DNA of 64,000 nt, taken from NCBI RefSeq assembly GCF_004331675.1, contig NZ_SJSN01000002.1, forward strand, positions 135,956 through 199,955, read 5' to 3'. Numbering within the stretch: position 1 is the first letter of the stretch; each line of letters opens with the position of its first letter. Shown piece after piece: positions 19,429 through 29,018 of the stretch. Made by a program: the position numbers and the translations under genes. A model generated the notes under the pieces. That model was not told the DNA's origin. It worked only from the letters and a program-made list of their open reading frames with translations, and did not search any database. This stretch comes from Pedobacter frigidisoli (GTDB taxonomy: Bacteria; Bacteroidota; Bacteroidia; Sphingobacteriales; Sphingobacteriaceae).

Positions 19429-20325
19429 CTAAAACTTCCTAATCGGTTTTAAATTCTTCTTCGGATCGGCGTATAATTCATCCATGGCGTTTGGATCATT
19501 GTTAAGTTCCAAGCCCTCTTGAAATTTTAATCGCCCACCAATAATTTTAAACCCATCAAAAGTTCCATCCGATCCGTAAAACTCAGGTCTTCCAACCATT
19601 TCAGGGTCGAAAGGGCCAATATGATCGAATACAATTAATCCAGCTTTTTGATCTGTTTTTAACAACATTGCATTTGATTTCACGTATTCGAAAATGATTC
19701 GATTTTTACCTTTAAGTTCTTTTCCATCAAAAACGGGAGCGCCAAAAGTCAATTTATCCTGATCGAAAGCAAATGGTTCAATCACTTTTTTGGTGGTAAT
19801 TTGTGTATTACCTTTCCAGCCCAGCAACACATAATAGGGTAGGCGATTACCACTTTTTACAGGAATAATTTCATAATAACGAGTGCCATACCAATTCTGG
19901 TTATCAGTGATGATGTTCGCATCGGCAATATTTTCAGTTTGATCTATTAGTGGATATAGCTTTAAAGGACCATTATTAGTGTTCATTTGGACAGCACCAA
20001 AATAACGATAGGTACCATTTGCCAACGGCACATACCAACTTAAAATTCTAAAAACCTGATCTGGTGACTTAACAACAGAAACATTTTTAAGCGAATCGAA
20101 AGGGTAAGCAAAAGAGTTGGGCGTTTTCAAGGCTTCAACCAATTCTTTTACAAACCGACCATTTAAACTCATCTTTAGCTCATCGCTTTCTGCGGCATGA
20201 GTTGCTTTTGAAATCTTAATTAGCGAATCCTGAAAAACATTGAGTTTTGTTGATGCCTGCTGAGCTTTCACTGAAAAACCATAGAAAATAATAAAGAAAA
20301 AAATATAGAATTTGCTGCCTTTCAT
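19429..20325 (-). CDS. Secreted protein of unknown function
   Basis: 298 aa from ATG 20325 (the frame extends two codons to a TTG). Signal peptide MKGSKFYIFFFIIFYGFSVKAQ. The mature part has no motif I can name; it contains strand-rich stretches (ILSWYVPLANGTYRYFGAVQM, YYVLLGWKGN, RIIFEYVKSNAMLLK), suggesting a beta-rich periplasmic domain. It starts 39 bp after the thiolase stop on the same strand, so probably co-transcribed, though a functional link is not evident. Confidence 0.8.
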   Translation of the reverse strand: MKGSKFYIFFFIIFYGFSVKAQQASTKLNVFQDSLIKISKATHAAESDELKMSLNGRFVKELVEALKTPNSFAYPFDSLKNVSVVKSPDQVFRILSWYVPLANGTYRYFGAVQMNTNNGPLKLYPLIDQTENIADANIITDNQNWYGTRYYEIIPVKSGNRLPYYVLLGWKGNTQITTKKVIEPFAFDQDKLTFGAPVFDGKELKGKNRIIFEYVKSNAMLLKTDQKAGLIVFDHIGPFDPEMVGRPEFYGSDGTFDGFKIIGGRLKFQEGLELNNDPNAMDELYADPKKNLKPIRKF

Positions 20326-20363
20326 AATCAATAGGTAACGCTTTAATTAATCGGAAAATTTAA

Positions 20364-21539
20364 TTATAATTTTTCTATAACCAACGCACTTGCACCACCA
20401 CCGCCGTTACAGATACCCGCAACACCGATTTTGCCATCATTCTGTGCTAAAACCGAAAGTAATGTAACCACAATACGAGCACCAGATGCACCAAGTGGGT
20501 GACCTAAAGATACAGCGCCACCATTAACGTTAACTTGTTCTTCGTTTAGCCCAAGCAATTGGTTGTTGGCAATCGAAACTACCGAAAATGCCTCGTTGAT
20601 TTCGAAATAATCAACATCCTTAATATCGATATTTGCTTTGTGTAATGCTAACGGAATAGCTTTGGATGGAGCAGTTGTAAACCATTCTGGAGCTTGTTGA
20701 GCGTCGGCAAAGCCAAGAATTTTCGCTAACGGCTTTATTCCCAATTCTTTTGCCTTATCTGCACTCATTAACACCAATGCCGCTGCACCATCATTTAGAG
20801 TAGAGGCATTTGCTGCCGTTACCGTTCCATCTTTCTTGAAAACAGGTTTTAAGCCAGGAATTTTTTCAAACTTAACTGCCGTTGGTTCATCATCTGTGTC
20901 AACTAAGGTAATTTCCCCCTTTCTATCCTTAACCTCAACAGCAACAATCTCTCCTGCAAATTTTCCTGTTACCTGTGCGTTTTGTGCTCTTTTGTACGAT
21001 GTTATTGCAAAGTTATCTTGTTCCTCACGACTAATATTGCATTCCGAAGCACACAATTCAGCCGCCGATCCCATGTGGTAGTCATTGTAAACATCCCAAA
21101 GCCCGTCTTTTACCAATCCATCGGTAATTTGCCCGTGGCCTAAGCGATAGCCATTTCGTGCTTTATCTAAATAATATGGCACATTGCTCATGCTCTCCAT
21201 TCCGCCAGCAACAATAATTTCATTATCGCCATTGGCAATACTTTGGGCCGCTAACATAATCGCCTTTGTGCCCGATGCGCATACTTTATTAATGGTTGTG
21301 GCTGGTAAATCTGGCAAGCCCGCAAATTTTGCAGCTTGTGTTGCAGGTGCTTGTCCTAAGTTTGCAGAAAGCACATTTCCCATGTAAACCTCTTGAATTT
21401 GTTCTGGGCTCAATCCCGCCTTTTCTATGGCCGCCTTAATGGCAAAACCGCCCAGCTGAGTAGCAGAAAACTGCGCTAATGAGCCTCCAAAGCTCCCGAT
21501 AGGTGTTCTTACTGCCGATACAATTACAACGTCTTTCAT
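20364..21539 (-). CDS. Acetyl-CoA C-acyltransferase / acetyltransferase (thiolase)
   Basis: 391 aa, the normal length for thiolases. Nucleophile cysteine in [16 protein letters not shown] (about residue 88), NEAFSVVS and [16 protein letters not shown] (His about 347), and the C-terminal acid/base cysteine in [13 protein letters not shown] (about 377). Condenses or cleaves acyl-CoA in acetoacetyl-CoA formation or beta-oxidation; sequence alone does not separate the two. ATG start. Confidence 0.94.
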   Translation of the reverse strand: MKDVVIVSAVRTPIGSFGGSLAQFSATQLGGFAIKAAIEKAGLSPEQIQEVYMGNVLSANLGQAPATQAAKFAGLPDLPATTINKVCASGTKAIMLAAQSIANGDNEIIVAGGMESMSNVPYYLDKARNGYRLGHGQITDGLVKDGLWDVYNDYHMGSAAELCASECNISREEQDNFAITSYKRAQNAQVTGKFAGEIVAVEVKDRKGEITLVDTDDEPTAVKFEKIPGLKPVFKKDGTVTAANASTLNDGAAALVLMSADKAKELGIKPLAKILGFADAQQAPEWFTTAPSKAIPLALHKANIDIKDVDYFEINEAFSVVSIANNQLLGLNEEQVNVNGGAVSLGHPLGASGARIVVTLLSVLAQNDGKIGVAGICNGGGGASALVIEKL

Positions 21540-21699
21540 GAATAAAAATTTTTATGATTTTTTGGTTAGGCCGCTAAGTTATGATTTTTTAATACTGCAA
21601 TAACGAACAAAAGCCCAATTTAATGTGAGTTTAAGTTCACTTATACAGAATGAATGCGTTTATGACGTGAGATTAGGAAATGAACATGATTATAACATC

Positions 21700-21790
21700 G
21701 CTTTCTGCAGCCCCGCCGTACGCTGTATCTTTTGGCGGTGCCAATGCTATCATCAAAATGGCTGCCAAAAGTATGCCGCTGCCGTCGGGT
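21700..21790 (+). repeat. Dispersed REP/MITE-like element, diverged copy
   Basis: CAGCCCCGCCGTACGCTGTA at the left and CCGCTGCCGTCGGGTTTAG at the right follow the same plan as copy A (CAGTCCCGCC ... CTGCTGTCAGGTTTA), with a different hairpin core. An inverted partner of its left part, CCAAAAAGATACAGCGTAC, lies at 21931-21949. The 480-bp gap 21540-22018 otherwise shows no gene I can support. Confidence 0.55.
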
Positions 21791-22018
21791 TTAGTTATTG
21801 GAGTAGGCAATTCTTTTGATGGGTTATAGATCGCAAATAATGAGCTGACAAGCAAATAAAAGTAATCGCTTTTTAAGATTTGCTAGCGTAAATGATGGAA
21901 GCGGCATTTTTTTTGGCTTTTTCTGCCAAAAAGATACAGCGTACAGCGTGTTAAGACGCCCAAATGATTAATGAATATAAGTTTATTCGACGCCTTATGT
22001 TATCAATAAAATGAATAG

Positions 22019-22186
22019 CTATTCCTCCTTTGATTTAACTTTCTTTCGAGATTTAACCGCTTGATTAAGCAGAAACTCAATTTGTCCATTTGTGCTTCTA
22101 AACTCATCAGCAGCCCAAATCTCCACTTCCTTTAATAAAGCAGGACTAATTCTTAATACAAAAGCTTTTTTATCTTTCTCAGCCAT
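22019..22186 (-). CDS. Arc-family ribbon-helix-helix DNA-binding miniprotein
   Basis: 55 aa: MAEKDKKAFVLRISPALLKE and then VEIWAADEFRSTNGQIEFLL, ending KKVKSKEE. The FVLRIS strand followed by two amphipathic helices is the Arc/MetJ ribbon-helix-helix pattern (a dimeric DNA binder). It starts 2 bp after the stop of the upstream membrane gene, forming an operon SPFH - PH-like - Arc. In related gene trios the Arc-like protein is usually taken as regulator or scaffold; its target is unknown. Confidence 0.85.
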   Translation of the reverse strand: MAEKDKKAFVLRISPALLKEVEIWAADEFRSTNGQIEFLLNQAVKSRKKVKSKEE

Positions 22187-22188
22187 CC

Positions 22189-22710
22189 TTAACCTATTGC
22201 TTGAATATTATGTCTTGTTTTTAAATTGATGAGGAACAATTCCATTTCTTCAATCTTATTCGAGGTAAATAAAAGTTTTTTACCATCCTTAAATTCAATT
22301 TGCAGGCCTTTATTTTTATCATTTAAAATATAGGCTTTATCCTTAAATTTAAACCAAAGTCTGTTTTTAACACCATAACCACCGAAATCTCCAAAAGCAT
22401 CAAACTTGGTAATGTAAACGGTTTGGATGGAGCTCCACGCCAATAAATTTAATTTAGACTTAAATGGGAAATACTTGTATAAAATTCCCTGTTCATTAAT
22501 TCTCAATGTCAAGGTATTTTTCTGGATCACAAACACGATGATAAAAGGGAGTAAAACTGCCAAAAGAGGAGCGAAGTAAACGTCTTTTAAATCTTGTGTG
22601 CTCATTCCGCCTTTATCAAAAAGCACAATGCTACCTACCATAATTGCATCAACAGCAACTAAAATATAAAGCCACCACAGGTTCAAATTTTGTTTTTCTT
22701 CAAACTCCAT
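22189..22710 (-). CDS. Membrane protein with two N-terminal TM segments and PH-like domain
   Basis: 173 aa. Two hydrophobic segments (about 11-30 and 47-64) precede a strand-rich region (TLTLRINEQGILYKYFPF, SIQTVYITKFDAFGDFGGYG, LQIEFKDGKKLLFTSN) that looks like the bacterial PH-like fold. Function unknown. It lies 5 bp after the SPFH gene and 2 bp before the Arc gene, so it probably acts with the SPFH scaffold in the inner membrane. Confidence 0.75.
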   Translation of the reverse strand: MEFEEKQNLNLWWLYILVAVDAIMVGSIVLFDKGGMSTQDLKDVYFAPLLAVLLPFIIVFVIQKNTLTLRINEQGILYKYFPFKSKLNLLAWSSIQTVYITKFDAFGDFGGYGVKNRLWFKFKDKAYILNDKNKGLQIEFKDGKKLLFTSNKIEEMELFLINLKTRHNIQAIG

Positions 22711-22715
22711 TGTAC

Positions 22716-23573
22716 CTAATTGTATAATGTTCCAGTATTTACAATAGGTTGAACATGTCTATCTCCGCAAAGCACAACCAATAAATTACTTACCATTGCA
22801 GCCTTGCGCTCTTCGTCTAGTTCAACAATTCCTTTCTCAGAAAGCTTCGCTAGTGCCATTTCTACCATTCCAACAGCACCCTCAACAATTAATTTACGTG
22901 CGGCAATTACTGCTGTAGCTTGTTGGCGTTGTAACATAGCACTCGCAATTTCTGGTGCATAAGCCAAATGAGAAATCCTAGCCTCCAAAACTTCGATTCC
23001 TGCCCGAGATAAACGCTCGTTAAGTTCTGTTTCCAAAATCTCGCTCACTTTTTCTGCTCCATCTTTTAATGTAATGGTAGTTTCTTCCCCTTCAGCATGG
23101 TCGTAAGGGAAAATATTCGCCAAATGCCTTACAGCAGCCTCACTTTGAATATTAACATACTGCATGTAGTTTTCTACTGAGAAAACAGCCTTGGCAGTTT
23201 CCTTAACTTTCCAAACCACAACGGCAGCAATCTCAATTGGGTTTCCTAATTTATCGTTAACCTTTAATTGTTGCCCGTTAAGGTTGTTTGCCTTAAGCGA
23301 TAATCTTCTTTTTGTGGTAAGTGGGTTCACCCAGAAAAAACCATCGGCCTTAACTGTTCCGGTGTATTTTCCAAATAAGGTTAAAACCATCGATTGGTTT
23401 GGGTTAATGATCAAAAATCCTGGAAATATTAAGAACACATCTATCGCAAGAAGTGCTCCGCCTAAAATAAAGTGCTCCGTAATGAAACAGAAGACTGCAG
23501 CACCCAAAAGTGCTATAGATAATGCAAATGTTAAATAGCCAGATGGCGGGCTAATGATTTTTTCTTGATACAT
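22716..23573 (-). CDS. SPFH / band-7 (stomatin/prohibitin-like) membrane scaffold protein
   Basis: 285 aa from ATG 23573 (the frame runs further upstream without a better start). Two hydrophobic N-terminal segments, then a band-7 domain: [47 protein letters not shown], and the helix [22 protein letters not shown]. Forms oligomeric rings on membranes. First gene of the three-gene operon with the PH-like and Arc genes. It is divergent from the HD phosphodiesterase gene, with a 118-bp shared promoter region. Confidence 0.9.
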   Translation of the reverse strand: MYQEKIISPPSGYLTFALSIALLGAAVFCFITEHFILGGALLAIDVFLIFPGFLIINPNQSMVLTLFGKYTGTVKADGFFWVNPLTTKRRLSLKANNLNGQQLKVNDKLGNPIEIAAVVVWKVKETAKAVFSVENYMQYVNIQSEAAVRHLANIFPYDHAEGEETTITLKDGAEKVSEILETELNERLSRAGIEVLEARISHLAYAPEIASAMLQRQQATAVIAARKLIVEGAVGMVEMALAKLSEKGIVELDEERKAAMVSNLLVVLCGDRHVQPIVNTGTLYN

Positions 23574-23691
23574 AATTGATATTAATTTGATATCATAAAG
23601 TAAATTATAAATATTGGTAATTGCAAACAAAATCAGTAAAATGTATATTAGATAAAAATGTTAATTTTGAACGCACAATAATTCCATCGTT

Positions 23692-25770
23692 TTGGCTAAA
23701 ATCAAGAGAAATTCACACAAAATCCTTTACCGCAAGTATTCATCAAACCTGAAATATGTAATGATGATTTTTACGGTTTTCATTATTACGCTTTTTCTTC
23801 CAAAACAGCCGAGGTTTAGGTATGAGTTTGAGAAAAATGCTGTATGGAAAAATAAAGATCTCATCTCTCCATTTAGCTTTGCAATTTTAAAAACGAATCC
23901 GCAGGTTAGTAACGATAAAAAAAATGCATTAAGAGATATTCTTCCTGTTTACCAATTTGATAAGGAGATTATGGGTAATTCCTTAGAGGAGTTTTCTAAT
24001 GAGTTTGATATAAAGTGGAAGTCGACCCTGCTTACTGAGAAAGATAAAATAACCTATAAATCTGAGGCATATAAAATTCTACAAGCCATTTATTTAAAAG
24101 GGATTATTGGCTTAAACGTTAAGCACTTGGGTGGGGCTAAACATTACGATTTTTCTTTGATGCAAAATAACATCGCTAAAGAAGCAAACACCCAAGATGT
24201 TTTTACCGCAGAAACCGCATTAAATCATTTTAAGGAAGTTTTTAAAGCGCCTAATCAAGTGATGGCAGATTTAATCACCAATTTAGCTTTAGATCACATT
24301 ACACCGAACATAGTTTTTGATGAACGGTTAACACAAACCATTCAGGAAAATACGGTAAACAATATCTCCACTACAAAGGGGATGGTTCAAAAAGGCGAAC
24401 TTATCGTTTCAAAAAACGATGTTATCGACGAGGAAATCTATCAAAAGCTAGAATCTTATAAAGCTACTTACGATGCTCAAACCAAAACAATAGGCAGTCA
24501 GGCTCTAGTTTATCTTGGTCAGGTAATATTGGTAGGTTTTATCGTAGCTATTTTAATGTCGTTCCTTTTTCTATTCCGGAAAGATATTTTTGTAGATAAT
24601 CGCCAGCTTTCTTTAATCTTAATTGTAACCACTGGCATGTTGTTGGCGCTTACTTGGGCTATAAAAATGGAAATACCAAGTTTGTATTACATCCCCTTCT
24701 GTGTCGTCCCAATTATTATTCGGATTTTATTTGACACACGTTTGGCGCTGTATTTACACATGCTTGTGATATTAATTGCTGGTTTCTTTGTCGCTAATAG
24801 TTTTGAGTTTGTGTTTTATCAGGTTACAGCAGGGATGGTAGCCATATTTAGCATCAAGAACTTTGTAAAACGAGAAAGATTTCTAGTTTCTGCGCTATTT
24901 ATTTTAGTAGCTTACTTCGTATCTTTTGTCGGTATAGCACTTTTAAGAGAGGGATCATTTCGCGAAATTGAATGGATTAATTTCGTGCCATTCATCTTTA
25001 GCGTATTACTTTCTCTTTTAGCTTATCCATTAATATACTTATTCGAACGTATTTTCGGAATTACTTCTGATGTTGCTTTAATTGAGTTGACCAATACCAA
25101 TAATAAACTCTTGCGTGAGCTCGCTTTTAAAGCACCAGGTACCTTTCAGCATTCATTACAGGTTGCAAACCTTGCGGAGGCTGCTATATTCAAAATTGGG
25201 GGCAATTCCGTGCTCGTTAGGGCTGGAGCTTTATACCACGATATAGGTAAGGTTGATAATCCCCAATATTTTATCGAGAATCAAAATACGGCTGTTAGTC
25301 CGCATGATAAATTACCTTACGAACAAAGTGCTCAAATTATTATTCAACATGTGCATAAGGGAATCGAGATTTTAAGAAAGAATCAAATACCAGAAGCCAT
25401 TATTGATTTTATTAGAACACACCATGGAAATACGCGGGTTGATTATTTTTATCAGTCATTCCTAAAAAATACACCTGAGAAATTTGTCGATGAAAATATT
25501 TTTCGGTACCCAGGGCCAATACCTTTTAGTAAGGAACAAGGTGTTTTAATGTTAGCAGATTCCGTCGAAGCCGCGTCAAGAAGTCTGAAAAATCCCGATG
25601 CTCAGAACATAAACGACATAGTCGAGCGCATCATTAACTACAAATTGGAGCAAAATCAGCTAGATGATTGCGATTTAACATTAAAAGATATTGAAACTAT
25701 CAAATTGATATTCAAGACGATGCTGATGAGTATCTACCATGTTCGAATAGATTATCAACAAGTTTTGTAA
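23692..25770 (+). CDS. 7TM-HD family cyclic-di-AMP phosphodiesterase (PgpH-like)
   Basis: 692 aa. One TM at about 24-40, a 7TMR-HDED extracellular domain (about 60-265), seven TM segments (about 275-460) and a cytoplasmic HD domain: FQHSLQVANLAEAA, ALYHDIGKVDNPQYF (H516-D517), RTHHGNTRVDYFYQ. Known PgpH hydrolyses c-di-AMP to pApA. The start is TTG 23692: it gives MAKIKRNSHKILYRKYS, a basic N-terminus before the first TM, whereas the next ATG would begin at the membrane segment. Two tRNA species follow. Confidence 0.9.
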   Translation: MAKIKRNSHKILYRKYSSNLKYVMMIFTVFIITLFLPKQPRFRYEFEKNAVWKNKDLISPFSFAILKTNPQVSNDKKNALRDILPVYQFDKEIMGNSLEEFSNEFDIKWKSTLLTEKDKITYKSEAYKILQAIYLKGIIGLNVKHLGGAKHYDFSLMQNNIAKEANTQDVFTAETALNHFKEVFKAPNQVMADLITNLALDHITPNIVFDERLTQTIQENTVNNISTTKGMVQKGELIVSKNDVIDEEIYQKLESYKATYDAQTKTIGSQALVYLGQVILVGFIVAILMSFLFLFRKDIFVDNRQLSLILIVTTGMLLALTWAIKMEIPSLYYIPFCVVPIIIRILFDTRLALYLHMLVILIAGFFVANSFEFVFYQVTAGMVAIFSIKNFVKRERFLVSALFILVAYFVSFVGIALLREGSFREIEWINFVPFIFSVLLSLLAYPLIYLFERIFGITSDVALIELTNTNNKLLRELAFKAPGTFQHSLQVANLAEAAIFKIGGNSVLVRAGALYHDIGKVDNPQYFIENQNTAVSPHDKLPYEQSAQIIIQHVHKGIEILRKNQIPEAIIDFIRTHHGNTRVDYFYQSFLKNTPEKFVDENIFRYPGPIPFSKEQGVLMLADSVEAASRSLKNPDAQNINDIVERIINYKLEQNQLDDCDLTLKDIETIKLIFKTMLMSIYHVRIDYQQVL

Positions 25771-25850
25771 TTTTTTTTTGTAGAATAGGTTGTTTTACTA
25801 TATTTGCAGACCTCAAAACAAGGTCGGTAGGACAAAAAATTGAGGAAAAT

Positions 25851-25938
<88 letters not shown>

Positions 25939-26030
25939 ACAAAATTAAATTGGCAAAATAAATGGAATTATCATTTTAAAACCGTTACTTTGCCAACCCT
26001 TGGAAACAGGGATAAAGAAGATACCAAGTT

Positions 26031-26104
26031 CGGGATGTAGCGTAGCCCGGTATCGCGCCTGCTTTGGGAGCAGGAGGTCGTAGGTTCGAATCCTGCCATC
26101 CCGA
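26031..26104 (+). tRNA. tRNA-Pro(UGG), copy 1
   Basis: Acceptor CGGGATG / CATCCCG, discriminator A, anticodon stem CCTGC / GCAGG with loop TTTGGGA (anticodon UGG), T loop GGTTCGAATCC. Identical to the copy at 26162. No encoded CCA. Confidence 0.96.
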
Positions 26105-26161
26105 CAAAAAGTTCAAATCCACTTTTAAAAAAGGGTTTAAAAAAAGGTGATACCTAAAGTT

Positions 26162-26235
26162 CGGGATGTAGCGTAGCCCGGTATCGCGCCTGCTTTGGGA
26201 GCAGGAGGTCGTAGGTTCGAATCCTGCCATCCCGA
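26162..26235 (+). tRNA. tRNA-Pro(UGG), copy 2
   Basis: Same 74 bases as 26031-26104. The 57-bp spacer between them is unlike the region before copy 1 except for the last few bases, so only the gene itself is duplicated. Confidence 0.96.
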
Positions 26236-26264
26236 CACAAAAATGGATGAAAATCCAAGTTTAA

Positions 26265-26297
26265 AACCTCTAAATCTAGTATTTAGAGGTTTTTTAT
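26265..26297 (+). terminator. Rho-independent terminator of the tRNA operon
   Basis: AACCTCTAAAT (26265-26275), loop CTAGT, ATTTAGAGGTT (26281-26291), then a run of T. Perfect 11-bp stem. Confidence 0.93.
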
Positions 26298-26468
26298 TTC
26301 TACTAGTTTTAAGCATTCCTGCTTTAACTAATGCCAAACAATAACAAATTTCCAGCTTCCATATTTCAATAACTCTTATTCACCAAGAAATATTTTTTTA
26401 TCTCCTACGGGGCTTAGAACAGTTAAAATTCATTGACTAGAAAAAACAATTCTAGCGTGTTTTCTATG

Positions 26469-26500
26469 CGAATTGTAATTCAATGCCCGCGAATTGTAAA
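26469..26500. promoter_or_regulatory. 21-bp-period direct repeat (LytTR-like site) 1
   Basis: CGAATTGTAAT at 26469-26479 and CGAATTGTAAA at 26490-26500, start to start 21 bp. It lies 71 bp before ATG 26571, with a TTTG 4-5 bp downstream and a TATTTTTA box further on, i.e. where an activator would bind. Read on the other strand the box is ATTACAATTCG, containing ACAATTCG, which resembles the ACAnTTnnG core of LytTR sites. The rest of 26236-26570 holds only the tRNA terminator. Confidence 0.65.
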
Positions 26501-26570
26501 TGGATTTGGTTGAATTTGATTGCAACATGTATTTTTATTGAAATCATGAATTATTCAAATTCGTAAAACC

Positions 26571-27242
26571 ATGGATCAAAAACAATATGCAACACATTTG
26601 GCATCTCTGGTAGAGGGCATTGATGTTGATTTAGAAAATGATAACCTATCTGATGAGTTTTTCGCCTATTTTCAGTGTTTTATGCCTAATGGCGCAAATG
26701 CAGAAAAAATTTTCGAGCCCTTAAAAAATGGACAAGATTTATTTGCCAGAATTTTACCTATCTATCAGGCAACGAATGAAAAAACAATGCAACAATATAG
26801 TGAGGGCGTTTCACCAGGCTATTTTTGCCCAAATCCATCAGCTGATAATGCTGAACTGGAGAATTTAGGTAAACAACATATCCAAAATCTTTTGTTTTTT
26901 GCGAAATTTATGGAGGATGATGAGCTGCAAGAAATGTTGAACAAAGTTAATGAGGTAGTTATTTTGGCTGCCGAAGAAGCATTGGAAGATGATTATTTAA
27001 ATGCGTATTTGTATGATGCAGTATCAGATTGGGGATTGGAAAATGAGGCTGAGAATGGATTTATTAGTATATTAAGTGAAGCATATTATTCAATCAATAG
27101 CGATTATTATTTATCATATTACCTGCAATATCCAGCTTTTAAAAATAAGCCAAAACAAGATTTTTTGAAGCCTTATTTTGAGATATGGAAAGCTGGTTAT
27201 TATTGCAAATTAGATAAAACCAAACTATTAATCTACAAATGA
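26571..27242 (+). CDS. Hypothetical acidic cytoplasmic protein
   Basis: 223 aa, no signal peptide or TM segment, rich in Asp/Glu (DDELQEMLNKVNEVVILAAEEALEDDYLNAYLYDA). I do not recognise the family. It is first after the 21-bp direct repeat and is followed 76 bp later by a broken gene. The acidic, all-cytoplasmic, non-catalytic character resembles immunity-type proteins found further along (48-49 kb), but that is only a resemblance in style. Confidence 0.75.
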   Translation: MDQKQYATHLASLVEGIDVDLENDNLSDEFFAYFQCFMPNGANAEKIFEPLKNGQDLFARILPIYQATNEKTMQQYSEGVSPGYFCPNPSADNAELENLGKQHIQNLLFFAKFMEDDELQEMLNKVNEVVILAAEEALEDDYLNAYLYDAVSDWGLENEAENGFISILSEAYYSINSDYYLSYYLQYPAFKNKPKQDFLKPYFEIWKAGYYCKLDKTKLLIYK

Positions 27243-27318
27243 TCATCAAATTATTGTTTAGTAGGTTAGCGTACAATAAGTTTTCAAATCATCATCAATA
27301 TTTTTTTAAGGAAAAATT

Positions 27319-28068
27319 ATGACATTTTACGAAAGATATATTAACGGAAACACAGAAGAGGTTTATCAAGAGATTTATGCCTTGAAGCAAGATGCCTTTT
27401 TGCCAGAAAATTTACCTGAAATTGAAAAAGTGCTGACAGAAACGTTCAAAAGAGTTGCTTACAACCTTGATATCATCTACAAGGAACTTAAAGTATTTGG
27501 CTATCTATTTAAACCAGAACCAATATATAATTTCGATAAACCGTTACATAAACCACTTCCTGATACAGCTATTTTACTGGAGAAACTTGATCATGCAGTA
27601 AAACCATTTGGCTACGTACCACTGTCGATGAAATTTTTTTACAGAATTGTAGGTGGTGTAAATTTTGTTTGGGATTACGAAACAAATGAAGATTTTATGT
27701 GGGATATGGCCGACCCTATACAAGTTGCTAGTTAAGATAATGTTGTTGAAATAGTTACAGAAGAATGGTGGCCAGAAGACATTCAGCAATATGTTGATGA
27801 TGAAAATTTTGGAGAAGCATTTTTAGATTTAGCTGCGGATGATTTACATAAGGACAATACCAGTGGTGGGCAAGCTTATGCCATACAAATTACTAAAGAA
27901 CCAAGTATTGATGGTAATTTCATGAATGAACGGAATAATACAACCTTTATAAACTATTTAAGGATATGTTTTGAGTATTGCGGTTTCCCAAGCATAACCA
28001 GACCAGAAATGAAAAATGATTACGAAGCGTTTTTCGCCAAAGTGAAACCACAACTCAAACCAATATAA
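27319..28068 (+). pseudogene. Hypothetical protein gene interrupted by an in-frame TAA
   Basis: The frame reads 138 codons, meets TAA at 27733-27735, and continues in the same frame for 110 sense codons to TAA 28066-28068. Both halves look like normal coding sequence (...FVWDYETNEDFMWDMADPIQ, then DNVVEIVTEEWWPEDI ... FINYLRICFEYCGFPSITRP). A single base change, TTA (Leu) to TAA, would explain the stop. I do not recognise the family; the compact hydrophobic/aromatic pattern is somewhat SUKH-like. It could also be a sequencing error; a 249-aa product would be expected if intact. Confidence 0.75.
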
Positions 28069-28090
28069 TAGCAACGGCAAGAATGTATTA

Positions 28091-28687
28091 ATGGAATATT
28101 TCATAAAGAAAGAAATAGCAAAGCTGCAAAAATTGAGGATAATGAATGTTATTTTCCTTTTAACTGTAAATTTTTCAATCGTTGGTCTATTTATCTATTT
28201 TTTTAATGAAGTTTATCGGCAAAGAAATTTAAAAGAAAACTTTATTTCGTATATTTTGCCTACGATAAGCTACATTCAGCTTATTTTATCATTGGTCATT
28301 TTGCCACTTTTTTTAATAGTTTACAAAAGATTTGGTGTTTTAGGCGAATTAAAAGTTTTAAATAAAGACTTTAGTTTATTATATGAGGATTATACAAATT
28401 CTGTTGATAGACTTTTTACAACACTTCCCCAATATCTAATTTCACAAAAAGGGCTATTTGTCTTTAAGAATTTTAGAAAGGTTTTTTTTCCTCTCCAATC
28501 TATTAGCAAAATAATTATCAAAAACGTAAACTTAGGCAGATTTGGGCGCAAATGTCACATCAGGTTTTATGAGAATGATGTCTACAAAACACAAACAACA
28601 TATTCTTCCATATATCCGCAAGAAGCAGATTTTTTAAAAAAGAAAATAAAAATCATAAACCCAAGTGTAATTTTCGAAGAAATTTAA
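28091..28687 (+). CDS. Hypothetical membrane protein, two TM segments
   Basis: 198 aa. TM segments at about 18-37 and 54-77 (ILPTISYIQLILSLVILPLFLIVY), followed by a basic cytoplasmic domain with strands (YLISQKGLFVFKNFRKVFFPLQSISKIIIKNV, CHIRFYENDVYKTQ), reminiscent of a PH-like fold. It starts 22 bp after the end of the broken gene. Function unknown. Confidence 0.75.
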   Translation: MEYFIKKEIAKLQKLRIMNVIFLLTVNFSIVGLFIYFFNEVYRQRNLKENFISYILPTISYIQLILSLVILPLFLIVYKRFGVLGELKVLNKDFSLLYEDYTNSVDRLFTTLPQYLISQKGLFVFKNFRKVFFPLQSISKIIIKNVNLGRFGRKCHIRFYENDVYKTQTTYSSIYPQEADFLKKKIKIINPSVIFEEI

Positions 28688-28721
28688 TGTATAGCATTTT
28701 CAAATTTTCTGATATTTTTAA

Positions 28722-28753
28722 CGAATTGTAATTCATTGCCAACGAATTGTAAT
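28722..28753. promoter_or_regulatory. 21-bp-period direct repeat (LytTR-like site) 2
   Basis: CGAATTGTAAT at 28722-28732 and 28743-28753, both perfect. A GC-rich repeat element (28800-28985) sits between it and the next ATG (29019), unlike sites where the gene follows within about 110 bp. Confidence 0.65.
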
Positions 28754-28799
28754 TGCTTAATTAAAACAAGCCACCAAAAATTAATTTTAAACCATTAGG

Positions 28800-28985
28800 G
28801 TTTTGCGCATTGCTATTTACGGTGGGTTGGCGTGAGGGATAGGCAGGGCGGCGAGGAACGAGCTGGTACCCAATCCTGCAAGGTTGGGTACGGAAGCGAA
28901 GCGTACCCCAAAATAGCCCGACCCGCTTGGATTTTAGCCGAGGTTTGTGTTGATGGAGAAAAATACAAAGGGGCACGCCCAAATA
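28800..28985. repeat. GC-rich dispersed repeat with hairpins
   Basis: Markedly richer in G and C than its surroundings. Contains TACCCAA (28867-28873) pairing with TTGGGTA (28884-28890) and a further GTACCCC. It ends shortly before the exported-protein gene. Open frames on the minus strand here (28761-28998) reflect the GC-rich repeat and are not called. General knowledge suggests such blocks recur in Pedobacter-like genomes; a genome search would confirm. Confidence 0.6.
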
Positions 28986-29018
28986 AATATACATGCAATA
29001 TAAATTGAAACTCCTTTT

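Noticed and set aside
28761..28998. Two overlapping minus-strand frames in the GC-rich block
   Set aside because: Arise from the repeat element; similar frames would appear at every copy.
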